Assembly: GCA_030052745.1 (NCBI GenBank)
Contig: JANBVO010000076.1
Span: 1 to 64,000, forward strand
Direction: 5' to 3'
DNA length: 64,000 nucleotides
From: Pleurostoma richardsiae
Taxonomy: Eukaryota; Ascomycota; Sordariomycetes; Calosphaeriales; Pleurostomataceae
Shown in pieces: positions 20,986-30,533 of the stretch (position 1 is the first letter of the stretch; each line of letters opens with the position of its first letter). The notes below the pieces were generated by a model, which was not told the DNA's origin, did no database searches, and saw only the letters and a list, made by a program, of their open reading frames with translations. Position numbers and translations under genes: made by a program.

Positions 20986-22392
20986 TTTCTGCCTCGCTCC
21001 GTTGCGTCACCTGTGTCTTCGTACCCTTGCCCTCAAATAAGTGCATCGGTTCTTCCAACGTCAGTCCTACCGTCTCGACAAAGAAAAAGACCCAGACGCA
21101 GTAGTAGATGTAGAACTTCCAGCTTATGTTTTCCAGGCCAATCGGATTGGCATAGCCTCCAAAGATGGACGCGACCTGGATAGTGAGGAGCACGAATAAC
21201 CAAGTCTTCGCAGGCATATGGTATGTGACGATTTCGAGAGGGTATTGACGACCAGGTTAGTCTAGGCAAAGGTGTAGAACGCCTGTAAAACGAAGATGCA
21301 AGTCAGCATGAGTATGCCCGCCGTGAGCGAGTCGTGCTCAATATACTGCTCTAAGGCAATTGCCCAGACACTGAACGTGACAAGAGTGCCTGAAAAGCCG
21401 GTGATGAAGAAGAATCGCCTCTTGAATCGATCAATTATGAGGGTAATGGTGATGGCTACTATGTAGCGACAGCGTAACCATTGCGTTGATAAGAGTGATT
21501 TCGGATTGTTTCTCGATGCCCGTCTTCTTCAGGATCTGCGTGAGATAGTTCGATACGAGTGGTTTACGGAACGAAGACTGAAAACAGCAGTGGCAAAACA
21601 GGGATCGGTCCGCTTGAGGTTGTGAACGGACAAGAATTCCTTTACATCATATTGGCCTCGGCCTCCTCAACGATGACCTGCTGGATTTCCGCGCATTTGA
21701 AGTCTACAAATTCGGAATTGGGGTTATCTTCACCGCGGTACTTGACGAGGATATCCCTTGCCTCCTGACGGCGTCCGTAGGGTTAAAGCGAGCGCGACGA
21801 TTCCAGGCAAATGAAGATCAGAGAGCCCTGGTAGGCTGAAGAAAGGGGCTGGATCGGTGTCGGAAGCCGATCAATGTCGGAAGCCTCCACGGCCACTGAC
21901 TGTCGGGCCGATAGCATCCATACGTGGCCCAAGCGTCGATAACATAGCCAAGAACAATGAAGGTGTTGTAGAATGTCGTAATCTGAACGTGCTCCTTCAG
22001 GTGGCTGAGGCCGCGATAAGCACCGGCGCGTACATATGGATCACCGAGGAGCCAACACGGAGGACGAGCTTACCTCCGATGTACATGCTCAGAGAGGTTA
22101 CGAAGAATTCGAGCAGGACACCGGCGATGATGACGATCGAACCCCATGAGGGACGTCCGAAAACGTCCCTAATAAGGGTCTTATGACTATGATGGGATCC
22201 GTTTAGTCGAGACTGACCGCGGACCAATCCTCTATCATTCTCTTTATCAATGCCGCCGGGCGTTACTCTATCCTTCGGTTCCGGAGTATGAGAAAGAGCC
22301 CCCTGACAGTCGCGTTTCTCGGCCTGATTATACGGCTCGGCATTCACGTCTTTGGTGGCTGTTGCCTGTGTCACCTCTTCTAATACCGGCAT
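20930..22392 (-). pseudogene. Decayed MFS sugar transporter
   Basis: Minus-strand pieces in order are an N-terminal hydrophilic segment from 22392, a membrane region FGRPSWGSIVIIAGVLLEFF and SLSMYIGGKLVLRVGSSVI (about 22170-22020), and a mid segment KRRFFFITGFSGTLVTF (about 21430). The last is NPIGLENISWKFYIYYCVWVFF with a TLEEP motif (about 21160-21030), the usual end of sugar porters. The pieces lie in different frames, and the first two TM helices appear deleted between the leader and FGRPS. It is a non-functional host-gene relic that abuts an ABC-transporter relic on its 5' side and overlaps the first ATG of the BAHD gene on its 3' side. Confidence 0.7.
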
Positions 22393-22992
22393 CAGCCAAG
22401 GGATATCACAATGGTCTGTGCCGTGCCACTGAGCTGGTCATTTCCCTTTCCTTGGTAGGCGCCCCTTATCTCTTCCTTATATCAGTCCTTTTCAGCTTCG
22501 TTACATATTGGCTGTCCAACTTCCGACCGACTGCAGAGTCCTTTTTTGTTTGGATTCTGTGGCTGTTCTTCAACTTGCTTACGGCTGAGAGCCTCGTCGT
22601 ATCTGTGACGAACCTCTTTCCTACATTTGTTATCGCCCCCACCCTTGTCGCCTTCGCTAACGGCTTGTGGATGAAGGTCGAGAGATCCATAGTACCTCCG
22701 ACAAGACTGAATGGCTTCTATCGGTACGTCTTTCACTGCTGGGATTACCAGAAATACGTGTTCCAAAACATGATAGTCAATGAATTCACTCGCCGCGTCT
22801 ACTCGTGTCGCAACACCTGCGAGTGTATGTAGGTCACGGAGCTCGCCGACCGGTGCGAAATCGCCGGCCAGGTGGTACTAGACCAGTAGGGCTGCATGCC
22901 TGACCACATGGGTCAAGATGATGGGATTATGATTGGTATCGTCGTCGGGTATCAGATTGCGTCATGGATCGTCCTGAGGCTGAGGCTATGAC
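22393..22992 (+). pseudogene. C-terminal fragment of a PDR/ABCG-type ABC transporter
   Basis: Plus-strand frame with GAPYLFLISVLFSFVTYWL, FFVWILWLFFNLLTAESLVV, NLFPTFVIAPTLVAFANGLW and RLNGFYRYVFHCWDYQKYVF, the ABC-2 membrane domain and terminal loop of fungal ABCG transporters. After a stop at 22832 the family text continues in frame (VTELADRCEIAGQVV, then GIMIGIVVGYQIASWIVL) to about 22990, so at least two in-frame stops interrupt it. Nucleotide-binding domains and the first membrane domain are missing. It sits back to back with the transporter remnant on the other strand. Confidence 0.75.
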
Positions 22993-23734
22993 ACCGTAAG
23001 AAGCCAGGGATAGCGCTTCGTGGCCATGAGTCATCGACGGAGGTTTATGCATTGTTTGTCATTAACAGTCCGACGATTCCTCCTTCTGTATATGGTACAT
23101 CGTATTATCTTATTACCTTAATGTATGTAGTGCAACTGTGCAAGCCTGGGAAGGTTCTAATTATTACATTCTTCGAGAGCACAGTGATAGTCTTATAGTA
23201 AATGCTGATGAGCTCTCGCGCGGGTGGTTGCCTGGTTGCGATCATGGCTGCTATGTTTCTCATCAGAAGCGCAATGATAAGATATGTAGGCCTTACTAAC
23301 AAGCTCAGAGAGTGTCGTTCCTGCTGAATACCTAATGCGGAGAAAGAGGTCTCGAGCTAGTCCAGGTCACCACCCTAGAGGCACCCCCGAACCGGAAAGA
23401 AATGCCGGCGGAGGCAGTCTGTCGATCATCGGGCATCGACGTTACGCTCGCCCTTCGTACTGGCACTCGGCGCTCAACACTATGGTCTCAGTTCGCGAAC
23501 CTTACAGGACGCCTCCTGTACTAATGACACCGCTCGTCTCTCTATCGAGGTTGAAACAGTTCTAGCCCCTGTTCGACACGAGCCAGGTAACATCTCAGAG
23601 ACGTCTCGGACGCCGTCTACCACCCATGGATTTATGGTAGCTGCCCAGTATCAAGAGTGGCGGCTCTAGAGCTTCTTGATATGGACCACAATCGGGAGTG
23701 AGATATCCTACAATGTGGAGATCACCTTATCATG
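22993..23734. other. Interval without recognised features
   Basis: Short frames only, none with a recognisable domain; possibly further eroded gene sequence between the two neighbouring remnants. Confidence 0.35.
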
Positions 23735-24005
23735 TGTGTCCGGATGCGTCTGCCTGCCGAAGAAAGCTGTCCGGATTGTGATGTTGGCGCGTCCTCTCGG
23801 CAATCATCTCTAGCTGCTCGAGGCTGAGTGTTAATATCCGGTCGGCACACAGGATTTTGAGCGTTCTCTTGGCACCCTCGAGCAGGTGGTAATCGACGAT
23901 GTACTGATAGCTTTGTGTCGACAAAGCGCTTCTAGAAGACATTGTAGTCGCTCTCGAGGATATCCTCGCGTACACTAGCTGCCTGTTATCCCTTGTTGGT
24001 ATGCA
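23735..24005 (-). pseudogene. Possible dynamin-family C-terminal (GED) fragment
   Basis: Minus-strand text in two adjoining frames reads DILESDYNVF, then KRFVDTKL, YIVDYHLLEGAKRTLKIL and LSLEQLEMIAERT. This resembles the GTPase effector domain of fungal dynamin-like proteins, which ends in a region of the type LxxxxLxxIAgED. No GTPase domain is present upstream. The call is tentative: it rests on a short pattern match, and the fragment is broken. Confidence 0.35.
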
Positions 24006-24648
24006 TTCCGATCTGGTCGAGGGGGATAAGCTTTCTATTGTTCATATAATCCACTAAGACGGCCATGGTTTCCATAGTCTTAATTATCCGCTACTAACGC
24101 TTCTTCTGGGATGTTGCGTTGAAGTAATTGTTTAAAGTGGTAGCCTTGCTAGTTAATGCGCTCGATCCTTGTTCCATGACGCGTTCCTGGAGTGCGTTAA
24201 TCTGGTCAGGACATAATTGGCGCGTGGCTGACAAAGGTCCTCTAGGTGGCTGAGGGGATAACTAATTAGCCAAAGGCAGAACGCTGCCTCGTCGATGCGG
24301 ACATGACTAAAAGTAGCACGTCCGACCGCTTTAGCCCGGCCCTGAAGCTTGACCAGAAGTAGCAGCTCCGCTCCCGCAGCCCCCACCTTGTGCTGTGATG
24401 TCAGGTGGAGATACTAACATCCGTAAGTCCACGGACTATTGCTCGCGAAGAAACTCGGCCTGTAAACTCAATCAGAGACGCCGAAACCTGCACGGATAGA
24501 GCTTTAAAAACAATGGATGCTCTCGTTCTTCCTTCTAACGTGCTTTCCCTATCGGACTTGACACGATTCCATCGCCGGAGACAGTCATACGATCAGGATT
24601 GCTTTCAAGCAAGAATTCGTCCCGCGTAACCTTCAACCCCAACTAACC
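24006..24648. other. Presumptive promoter region of the dehydrogenase gene
   Basis: No gene supported. Frames at 24153-24386 (minus) and 24405-24629 (plus) show no domain. A gctttaaaaacaatgg stretch near 24500 is AT-rich, but a TATA role is unproven. Confidence 0.3.
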
Positions 24649-25897
24649 ATGGCATCGACTACTCCCTATACCTTGAGGTGGGGTATCATGGCCACTGGCG
24701 GCATTGCGCACTGTAAGTCCCAAGGCCGAATCTCTACGTGGGCCGAGCCGTCGCGACCATGCCGCTTCCTGACAAAAGATAGGCTTTGGCAAGGATCTTC
24801 TCCTCGACCCGGCAACCCGAGACGTGCACGACGTGCGTCACGAGGTCTCGGCTGCGGCCGCGTCTGACTCCGAGGACAAAGCCGCAGACTTCCTCCGTGA
24901 GATCGGAGCTCCCAGCACCGCCAAGGCATTCGGCTCGTACAGCGAACTGGTTGCGGACCCGAACGTCGATATCATCTACATAGCGACCCCCAATAGCCAT
25001 CATTTCCAGAATGCCATGTTGGCCCTCGAGGCGGGCAAGCCAGTGCTTTGCGAGAAATCGCTCACGGTGACCAGTGCCCAGGCGCACAAGCTGATCGAGA
25101 TGGCCAGGGCGAAGAAGCTCTTCTTCATGGAAGGCGTGTGGATCAGGTTCTTCCCCATCAGCATCAAGATCCGCGAACTGATCGAGGCCGGCACCATCGG
25201 AACCGTCTTCCGTGTCATTGCTGACAACTCCTTCGGCACGGATAAGCCGGATGGTACGGTCGACTGGCCCGACTCCCACCGGATGGTCAACCCGGACCTG
25301 GCTGGTGGCGCGTTGCTGGACCTGGGTATCTACAGCCTGACTTGGATCTTCCAAGCTCTATATCACGTGCAGCCGGAAGCGGAGAAGGAGGCGCCCAACG
25401 TGCTGGCTGCCATCAACAAGTACCATACTGGTGCCGACGAGACGACCAGCATCATCCTGCAGTTTCCCAAGCACAAGAGCCATGGAATCTGCCTCACTTC
25501 CCTTCGCGTCGCGACCAATGTCGACGGCATGAACACCGTGGGGGCTGCCGTCCGGATCCAGGGATCACATGGTGAGATCCAGGTCATGGACCCTGTATAC
25601 CGACCGGTGCAGTACAAGGTGATCCAGAAGGATGGCGGTGGAAAGGCCGAGGTGGTCAATTACGCGATCCCGACGGATGAGAGCAACTGGGGTCATGGCA
25701 TGTTCTGGGAGGCAGACGAGTGTGCTCGATGCATAAGAGATGGCAAGCTGGAGAGCAAGACCATACCTTGGAGCGAAAGCCTCGTGATCATGGAGACCAT
25801 GGATTCGACCCTCAAACAGGGGGGCGTCGTGTATCCCGAGCTGATCACTACGGATGTTTTCGATCCCAAGAGCTCATTGAACACAGGCCACAGGTGA
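24649..25897 (+). CDS. Gfo/Idh/MocA-family NADP-dependent sugar dehydrogenase (D-xylose / dihydrodiol dehydrogenase type), 392 aa
   Basis: Exons are 24649-24712 and 24783-25897, with a 70-nt GTAAGT...ATAG intron. The N-terminal Rossmann start RWGIMATGGIA lies in exon 1, and the exon join gives GGIAHCFGKDLLLDPATRD, the expected continuation. The family signature E-K-S with catalytic-type Lys113 is in GKPVLCEKSLTV, followed by FFMEGVWIRFFP and GGALLDLGIYSL of the C-terminal substrate domain. Family members oxidise aldoses (D-xylose, some hexoses) or trans-dihydrodiols with NADP in the cytosol. Its position next to a DUF5107 protein, a disaccharide permease and a beta-galactosidase suggests a sugar released from a glycoside as substrate; that part is inference. 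Confidence 0.9.
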
Positions 25898-26756
25898 GAT
25901 CGGAGGGGGGTGGTGCCTCATACACTGCTCGGGTATCAAGATCTATCTCAGTCTCTTGCGTAGGATGATCTCCCAGCTCAGCGCTGTGATCCTTCCAATG
26001 AAAAGTCCATCCACTCAATGCCAACTTGCCTATGCGATGCACGTTCTGAACCTCCAGGCGACGGCGATGAGAACTCTCGTCAGCATTTGTGTGCTGACGG
26101 TGCTTGTTACAGCTCCCGAGGGCTGAGAGGTGGTTATGTCCTTCCAGCCGCAGTATTGCCAGCTGAGTGCTTCGACCTATGGCCGTATTGGATACTGGCA
26201 GCAGTTGACGAGGAGAGCGAGTCGTCCCTCGGCTTCGAAAGTCTCGCGCGCGTCAATGTCGGCAATCACCATTGGGTTCACGCAGCCACCGGCAACACGC
26301 TATTGATCCGTCAGACGTCTTGTCGCGACGGGAAGGCTACTGTCAGGTCACCGCTAACAATCTTCACGTCAGGCGCGGAAAAGCCGGGCTGTATCCGCCG
26401 TAGCGTTCAAGCTTCTCCGTCTCTTTTTCCGCTTCCGTCCCATCATCCGCTCCCGCCGCGTCAACCTGAGAGAACCCCCACATTTGGCATCCGCGCACTT
26501 CCTGTGACCAGAAGCATGGCCGTCGGGTCAGGGCCGTCGCTGAATTTTCAGATTAGTCTCATGATGGCCTGAGGTTCGTTTGGGTCAAACTGCTTGTACA
26601 GCCGCCTGGCTCTCGTCTAAAATGGGTGGACCGCACAGTCGGTCAGGTTCTCGGTCAAACTCGATGCGACGGAAGGAAAAGAACACGGGCGGAGAATGGC
26701 GCTCATGCTTCCGACTGATGCGCTTTTAGCCACAGCTCTGGATGTTTCTATCACCC

Positions 26757-26763
26757 GTATATA
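26757..26763 (+). promoter_or_regulatory. TATA-like box of the DUF5107 gene
   Basis: gtatata in cacccgtatatactaa, 91 bp upstream of the start codon, at the usual distance for a fungal TATA element. Confidence 0.4.
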
Positions 26764-26790
26764 CTAATATGCGAGTCCTGTCGACCCGGT

Positions 26791-26807
26791 GCGGGCTGTA
26801 GTCCCGC
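26791..26807. promoter_or_regulatory. Palindrome GCGGG-N7-CCCGC, candidate Zn2Cys6 site (CGG-N9-CCG)
   Basis: Perfect 5-bp arms around ctgtagt, containing inverted CGG triplets spaced nine bases, the layout bound by dimeric Gal4-type regulators. It lies 47 bp upstream of the DUF5107 start and downstream of the TATA-like box. A Zn2Cys6 regulator is encoded in the same block, but I did not find the same spacing in the GH2 or MFS promoters. Confidence 0.35.
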
Positions 26808-26853
26808 TGCCCTGTCAAAGCATGTCATCGACAATTCCGTAATAGACGCAATC

Positions 26854-29800
26854 ATGAAGCACGTGAACGGACAAGTGGAAGTATGGCATGAAGACGTGGT
26901 GCTTCCGACTTATGAGGTGGGCACCGCCGACAAGAACCCCATATTCCTAGAGAAGCGCGTTTACCAGGGCAGCTCGGGCAAAGTCTATCCCTACCCGGTC
27001 ATCGACAAGATCTACGATGAGAAGAAGGATAAGACGTATCGTGCGGTCTTCTTGGAGAATGACTATCTGCGATTGATGATCCTGCCGGAGCTTGGAGGGC
27101 GAATCCAGCGCGCCTACGACAAAACGAACGGCTACGACTTTGTCTACTACAACGAAGTCATTAAGCCCGCCCTGGTGGGCTTGTTGGGACCGTGGATCAG
27201 CGGCGGGATCGAGTTCAACTGGCCACAGCATCACCGCCCCTCAACGTACTTGCCCGTCGACCATGCCGTGCTCGCAAACGCGGACGGGAGCAAGACGGTC
27301 CAGGTAAACGAGACGGACAAGATCAACGGAACCAAGGCGGTAGCCGGCTTCACGCTGTACCCAGACCGTGCTTACCTCGAGATCAAGGGCCAGCTATACA
27401 ACCCGACGGAACTTCCGCAGACGTTTTTGTGGTGGGCGAATCCGGCCGTCGCCGTGAACGACAACACGCAGTCCATCTTTCCGCCAGATGTGCATGCGGT
27501 CATGGATCACGGCAAGCGCGGCGTCTCGCGGTTCCCCATTGCCACGGGTACCTACTACAAGCACGACTACAGCGCGGGCGTTGACATCTCACGCTACAAG
27601 AACATTCCCGTCCCGACATCCTACATGGCGTACCGCTCCGACTATGACTTCGTGGGCGGCTACGACTACGGTGTAGATGCCGGTATTCTCCACATCGCTG
27701 ACCACCATATATCTCCCGGTAAGAAGCAATGGACGTGGGGCAGTGGCGATTTCGGCAAGGCGTGGGACCGCAACCTGACCGACAAGAACGGACCGTATAT
27801 CGAGCTCATGACCGGCGTCTACACGGACAATCAGCCCGACTTTACCTGGCTCAAACCGTTTGAGGAAAAGTCCTTCGCTCAGTACTTTATGCCGTACAAG
27901 AAGGTGGCGAACGTCAAGAACGCCAGCACGGAGGTTCTCCTCAACCTAGAGAAGACCGGTGATGCGGCAAAGCTGTGTGTGTACGCCACCGCCGTCTACG
28001 AAGACGCCAATGTGACGCTGCGGAGCGGCGACTCTGTGTTATTTGAGACCGTGATGAAGCTCTCTCCAAACGACATCCTCACCGAGACGGTTCCCGCACC
28101 CGGGACGAGGGAGGAGGATCTGACGTTGTCGGTATGTGATCAGACTGGTCGCTTGATCCTAAGCTACAGGCCCGCGCCGAAGAAGATCGAGAAGATCCCG
28201 GAGGCTGCACAGCCTGCCAAGGACCCCAAGGACCTGAATTCCCTGGAGGAGTTGTATTTGACGGGGTTGCACATCGAGCAGTACCGGCACGCGACTTTCG
28301 AGCCGGACCCTTATTACATCGAGGGCCTCAAGCGCGACCCCGGCGAGAGCCGCCTCAACAATGCCTACGGAATGCTGCTCTTCCGCCGTGGTCTTTTCCT
28401 GGAAAGCGAACCTTACTTCCGCAAGGCTGTGGAACGACTAATGTGGAAGAACCCGAACCCATACGACAGCGAAGCTTTCTACAATCTCGGACTGAGCTTG
28501 CTATACCAGAGTCGGTTCAACGAGGCGTTTGACTCGTTCTACAAGGCGACGTGGACGAGCGGCCAGCAAGAAATGTCCTTCTACTTCCTGGCGGGCATTG
28601 CCGCCCACGAGGGCCACTGGGAAGAGGCCCTGGCGCTTGTGGGTCGCTCGCTCGTCAAGAACTCTCACAACATCAAGGCCAGAGGGCTGCGGGCAGTCAT
28701 CCTCCGCAGGCTGGGCAGGAAACAGGAGGCGGAGCAGTACTTAACAGAGAATATTTCCGTGGACCAATTCGACTATCTGTCCCGCCTGGAGCTGGCACGC
28801 GATGATAGTTCGTGCCTCGAGGAAACGTTAACCCTCATCCGTGACGAGCCTGCGACCTTCATCTCCGTAGCTATCGATTACGCCTCTTGGGGGCTATACA
28901 CGCAGGCGATCGAAACCCTTCACTTGACCTCATCCAAGTTTCCTCTTCTCGCGTATTACGAAGCGTACTGCCACGGCCTGAACGGCGACAAGGAAGCAAG
29001 TAAGCGCTCTTTGGCAGACGCAGCGGCCCGCGATTCGCGTTACTGCTTCCCGAACAGACTTATGGACATCAAGGTTCTGGAATACGCCATTCAGGAGAAC
29101 CAGTCGGACGCGAAAGCGCCTTACTATCTGGGAAATCTTTTGTACGACAAGAAGCAGTATGCCAGGGCACGCAGCCTGTGGGAGGCGTCTGTCGGCATCG
29201 ACGCCAACTTCCCCACGGCATGGCGCAATCTGTCGCTGGCCTACTACAACAAAGACCGTGACCCGGGGAAGTCACAGACGGCTCTGGAGAAAGCATTTGC
29301 TCTTGACCAAGACGATGCACGTGTCTTCTCGGAACTCGACCAGCTCTACAAGAAACGCGGCGTCGCGCCGGCCGAGCGTATCGTGTTCTTCGACGCGCAT
29401 CCGGATCTGTTCGCGCGACGTGACGACCTCGTGGTCGAATACGTCACGCTGCTCAATCTGCTGGGGCGCCACGAAGAGGCCTATCGGCGGGTTATGAGCC
29501 ACAGGTTCCACCCCTGGGAAGGAGGTGAGGGCAAGGTGACCTCGCAATACACCCTGGCCCTAGTGGAGCTCGCACGCAAAGCGCTTGCCGAGCGCGAGGC
29601 CGAAAAGGCGGAAGAGTTGCTGCTTAAGGCGCTTAGCTTTCCCGAGAACCTGGGCGAGGGCTGGCTGGAGGGCGCGAATGAAAACAACGTTCACTACTAT
29701 CTCGGGTGCGCGCAAGAGGCGCTGGGCGACAGCGAAGCCGCAAGGCAGAGCTGGGCGCGCGCCTCGACCGGGGAGCAAGAGCCCGTGGGCGCGATGTTCT

Positions 29801-30150
29801 ACAACGACCAGCCGCCCGACATGATTTTCTACCAGGGCCTTGCGCTGCAGAAGCTGGGGCTGCCGGAGCAGGCACAGGGGCGTTTCCACAAGCTCGTTGA
29901 TTACGGGGAGACGCACATCTTTGACACCATGCGCATCGACTACTTCGCGGTGTCACTCCCTGATCTGCAGCTCTTCGACGAGGATCTGGATCTGCGCAAT
30001 AAGGGCCACTGCCAGTATCTCATTGCTTTGGGGAGCTATGGCCTGGGCGATCGCCAGCGGGCAATAGCAGCCTGCGAAAAGACATTGGAGGTTGACCTAG
30101 CCCATATCGGGGCCACCTTGATGCGCAAGAATCTTGTTCTAGACAAATGA
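26854..30150 (+). CDS. DUF5107 and tetratricopeptide-repeat protein, 1098 aa, probable carbohydrate-active
   Basis: A single intronless frame of 3.3 kb. Residues about 60-370 form a DUF5107 region with a galactose-mutarotase-like beta-sandwich character (RLMILPELGGRIQ, GGIEFNWPQHHRPSTYLPVD, QTFLWWANPAVAVND, DFGKAWDRNLTD, YIELMTGVYTDNQPDFTWL). From about 450 onward come TPR-like helices (RLNNAYGMLLFRRGLF, AFYNLGLSLLYQSRFNEAF, WEEALALVGRSL, AWRNLSLAYYNKDRD and others). No signal peptide, so probably cytosolic. The architecture is familiar from bacteria, where such genes sit with glycoside hydrolases, and appears sporadically in fungi. The lack of introns is compatible with ancient transfer but does not prove it. 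Reaction unknown; binding or processing of a galactoside or oligosaccharide is my inference from fold and neighbours. Confidence 0.85.
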   Translation: MKHVNGQVEVWHEDVVLPTYEVGTADKNPIFLEKRVYQGSSGKVYPYPVIDKIYDEKKDKTYRAVFLENDYLRLMILPELGGRIQRAYDKTNGYDFVYYNEVIKPALVGLLGPWISGGIEFNWPQHHRPSTYLPVDHAVLANADGSKTVQVNETDKINGTKAVAGFTLYPDRAYLEIKGQLYNPTELPQTFLWWANPAVAVNDNTQSIFPPDVHAVMDHGKRGVSRFPIATGTYYKHDYSAGVDISRYKNIPVPTSYMAYRSDYDFVGGYDYGVDAGILHIADHHISPGKKQWTWGSGDFGKAWDRNLTDKNGPYIELMTGVYTDNQPDFTWLKPFEEKSFAQYFMPYKKVANVKNASTEVLLNLEKTGDAAKLCVYATAVYEDANVTLRSGDSVLFETVMKLSPNDILTETVPAPGTREEDLTLSVCDQTGRLILSYRPAPKKIEKIPEAAQPAKDPKDLNSLEELYLTGLHIEQYRHATFEPDPYYIEGLKRDPGESRLNNAYGMLLFRRGLFLESEPYFRKAVERLMWKNPNPYDSEAFYNLGLSLLYQSRFNEAFDSFYKATWTSGQQEMSFYFLAGIAAHEGHWEEALALVGRSLVKNSHNIKARGLRAVILRRLGRKQEAEQYLTENISVDQFDYLSRLELARDDSSCLEETLTLIRDEPATFISVAIDYASWGLYTQAIETLHLTSSKFPLLAYYEAYCHGLNGDKEASKRSLADAAARDSRYCFPNRLMDIKVLEYAIQENQSDAKAPYYLGNLLYDKKQYARARSLWEASVGIDANFPTAWRNLSLAYYNKDRDPGKSQTALEKAFALDQDDARVFSELDQLYKKRGVAPAERIVFFDAHPDLFARRDDLVVEYVTLLNLLGRHEEAYRRVMSHRFHPWEGGEGKVTSQYTLALVELARKALAEREAEKAEELLLKALSFPENLGEGWLEGANENNVHYYLGCAQEALGDSEAARQSWARASTGEQEPVGAMFYNDQPPDMIFYQGLALQKLGLPEQAQGRFHKLVDYGETHIFDTMRIDYFAVSLPDLQLFDEDLDLRNKGHCQYLIALGSYGLGDRQRAIAACEKTLEVDLAHIGATLMRKNLVLDK

Positions 30151-30533
30151 AGACAGTGGAATATTCAGAAATGGGTCAGGAAGAGAGCTAAATAGTGGGT
30201 ATCATTCTCAGACTGGAAAGTTAACATTGGTCGAGGTTGCGAGAGCGTGTTTAGCCACCATATAGTTCGATCCGGCGTTGTAGGATACACAACATCACGC
30301 CAACTCTCGATATTAGAGTGGAATATACAGTGCAACACGAGTGTATATCGTCTGGGAAACAAACAACTGAATGTCGTGAATTAACCCTATCATGTGAACA
30401 CTGAAATCATTGTTCTAAATCTTGTTAACGTGCAGGAGGATTGCTTCTTTGACATTTGGCTTTATTGGAGTAGGTATTGTCCCAAATCGATCCCACATCC
30501 GGGACTCCTCTTGCATTCGTCGCTCCAGAATGC
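30151..30533. other. Convergent intergenic spacer
   Basis: 383 bp between two converging stop codons. Nothing recognisable beyond presumptive 3' UTRs. Confidence 0.4.

Larger units (their letters stand above)
25898..26853. other. Intergenic region ahead of the DUF5107 gene
   Basis: 956 bp. The 184-codon frame at 26018-26572 has no recognisable domain and I do not support it. The last 100 bp hold a TATA-like site and a CGG-type palindrome, listed separately. Confidence 0.4.

Noticed and set aside
26018-26572. 184-codon plus-strand frame ahead of the DUF5107 gene
   Set aside because: No recognisable domain and a low-complexity C-terminal half; more likely promoter DNA.
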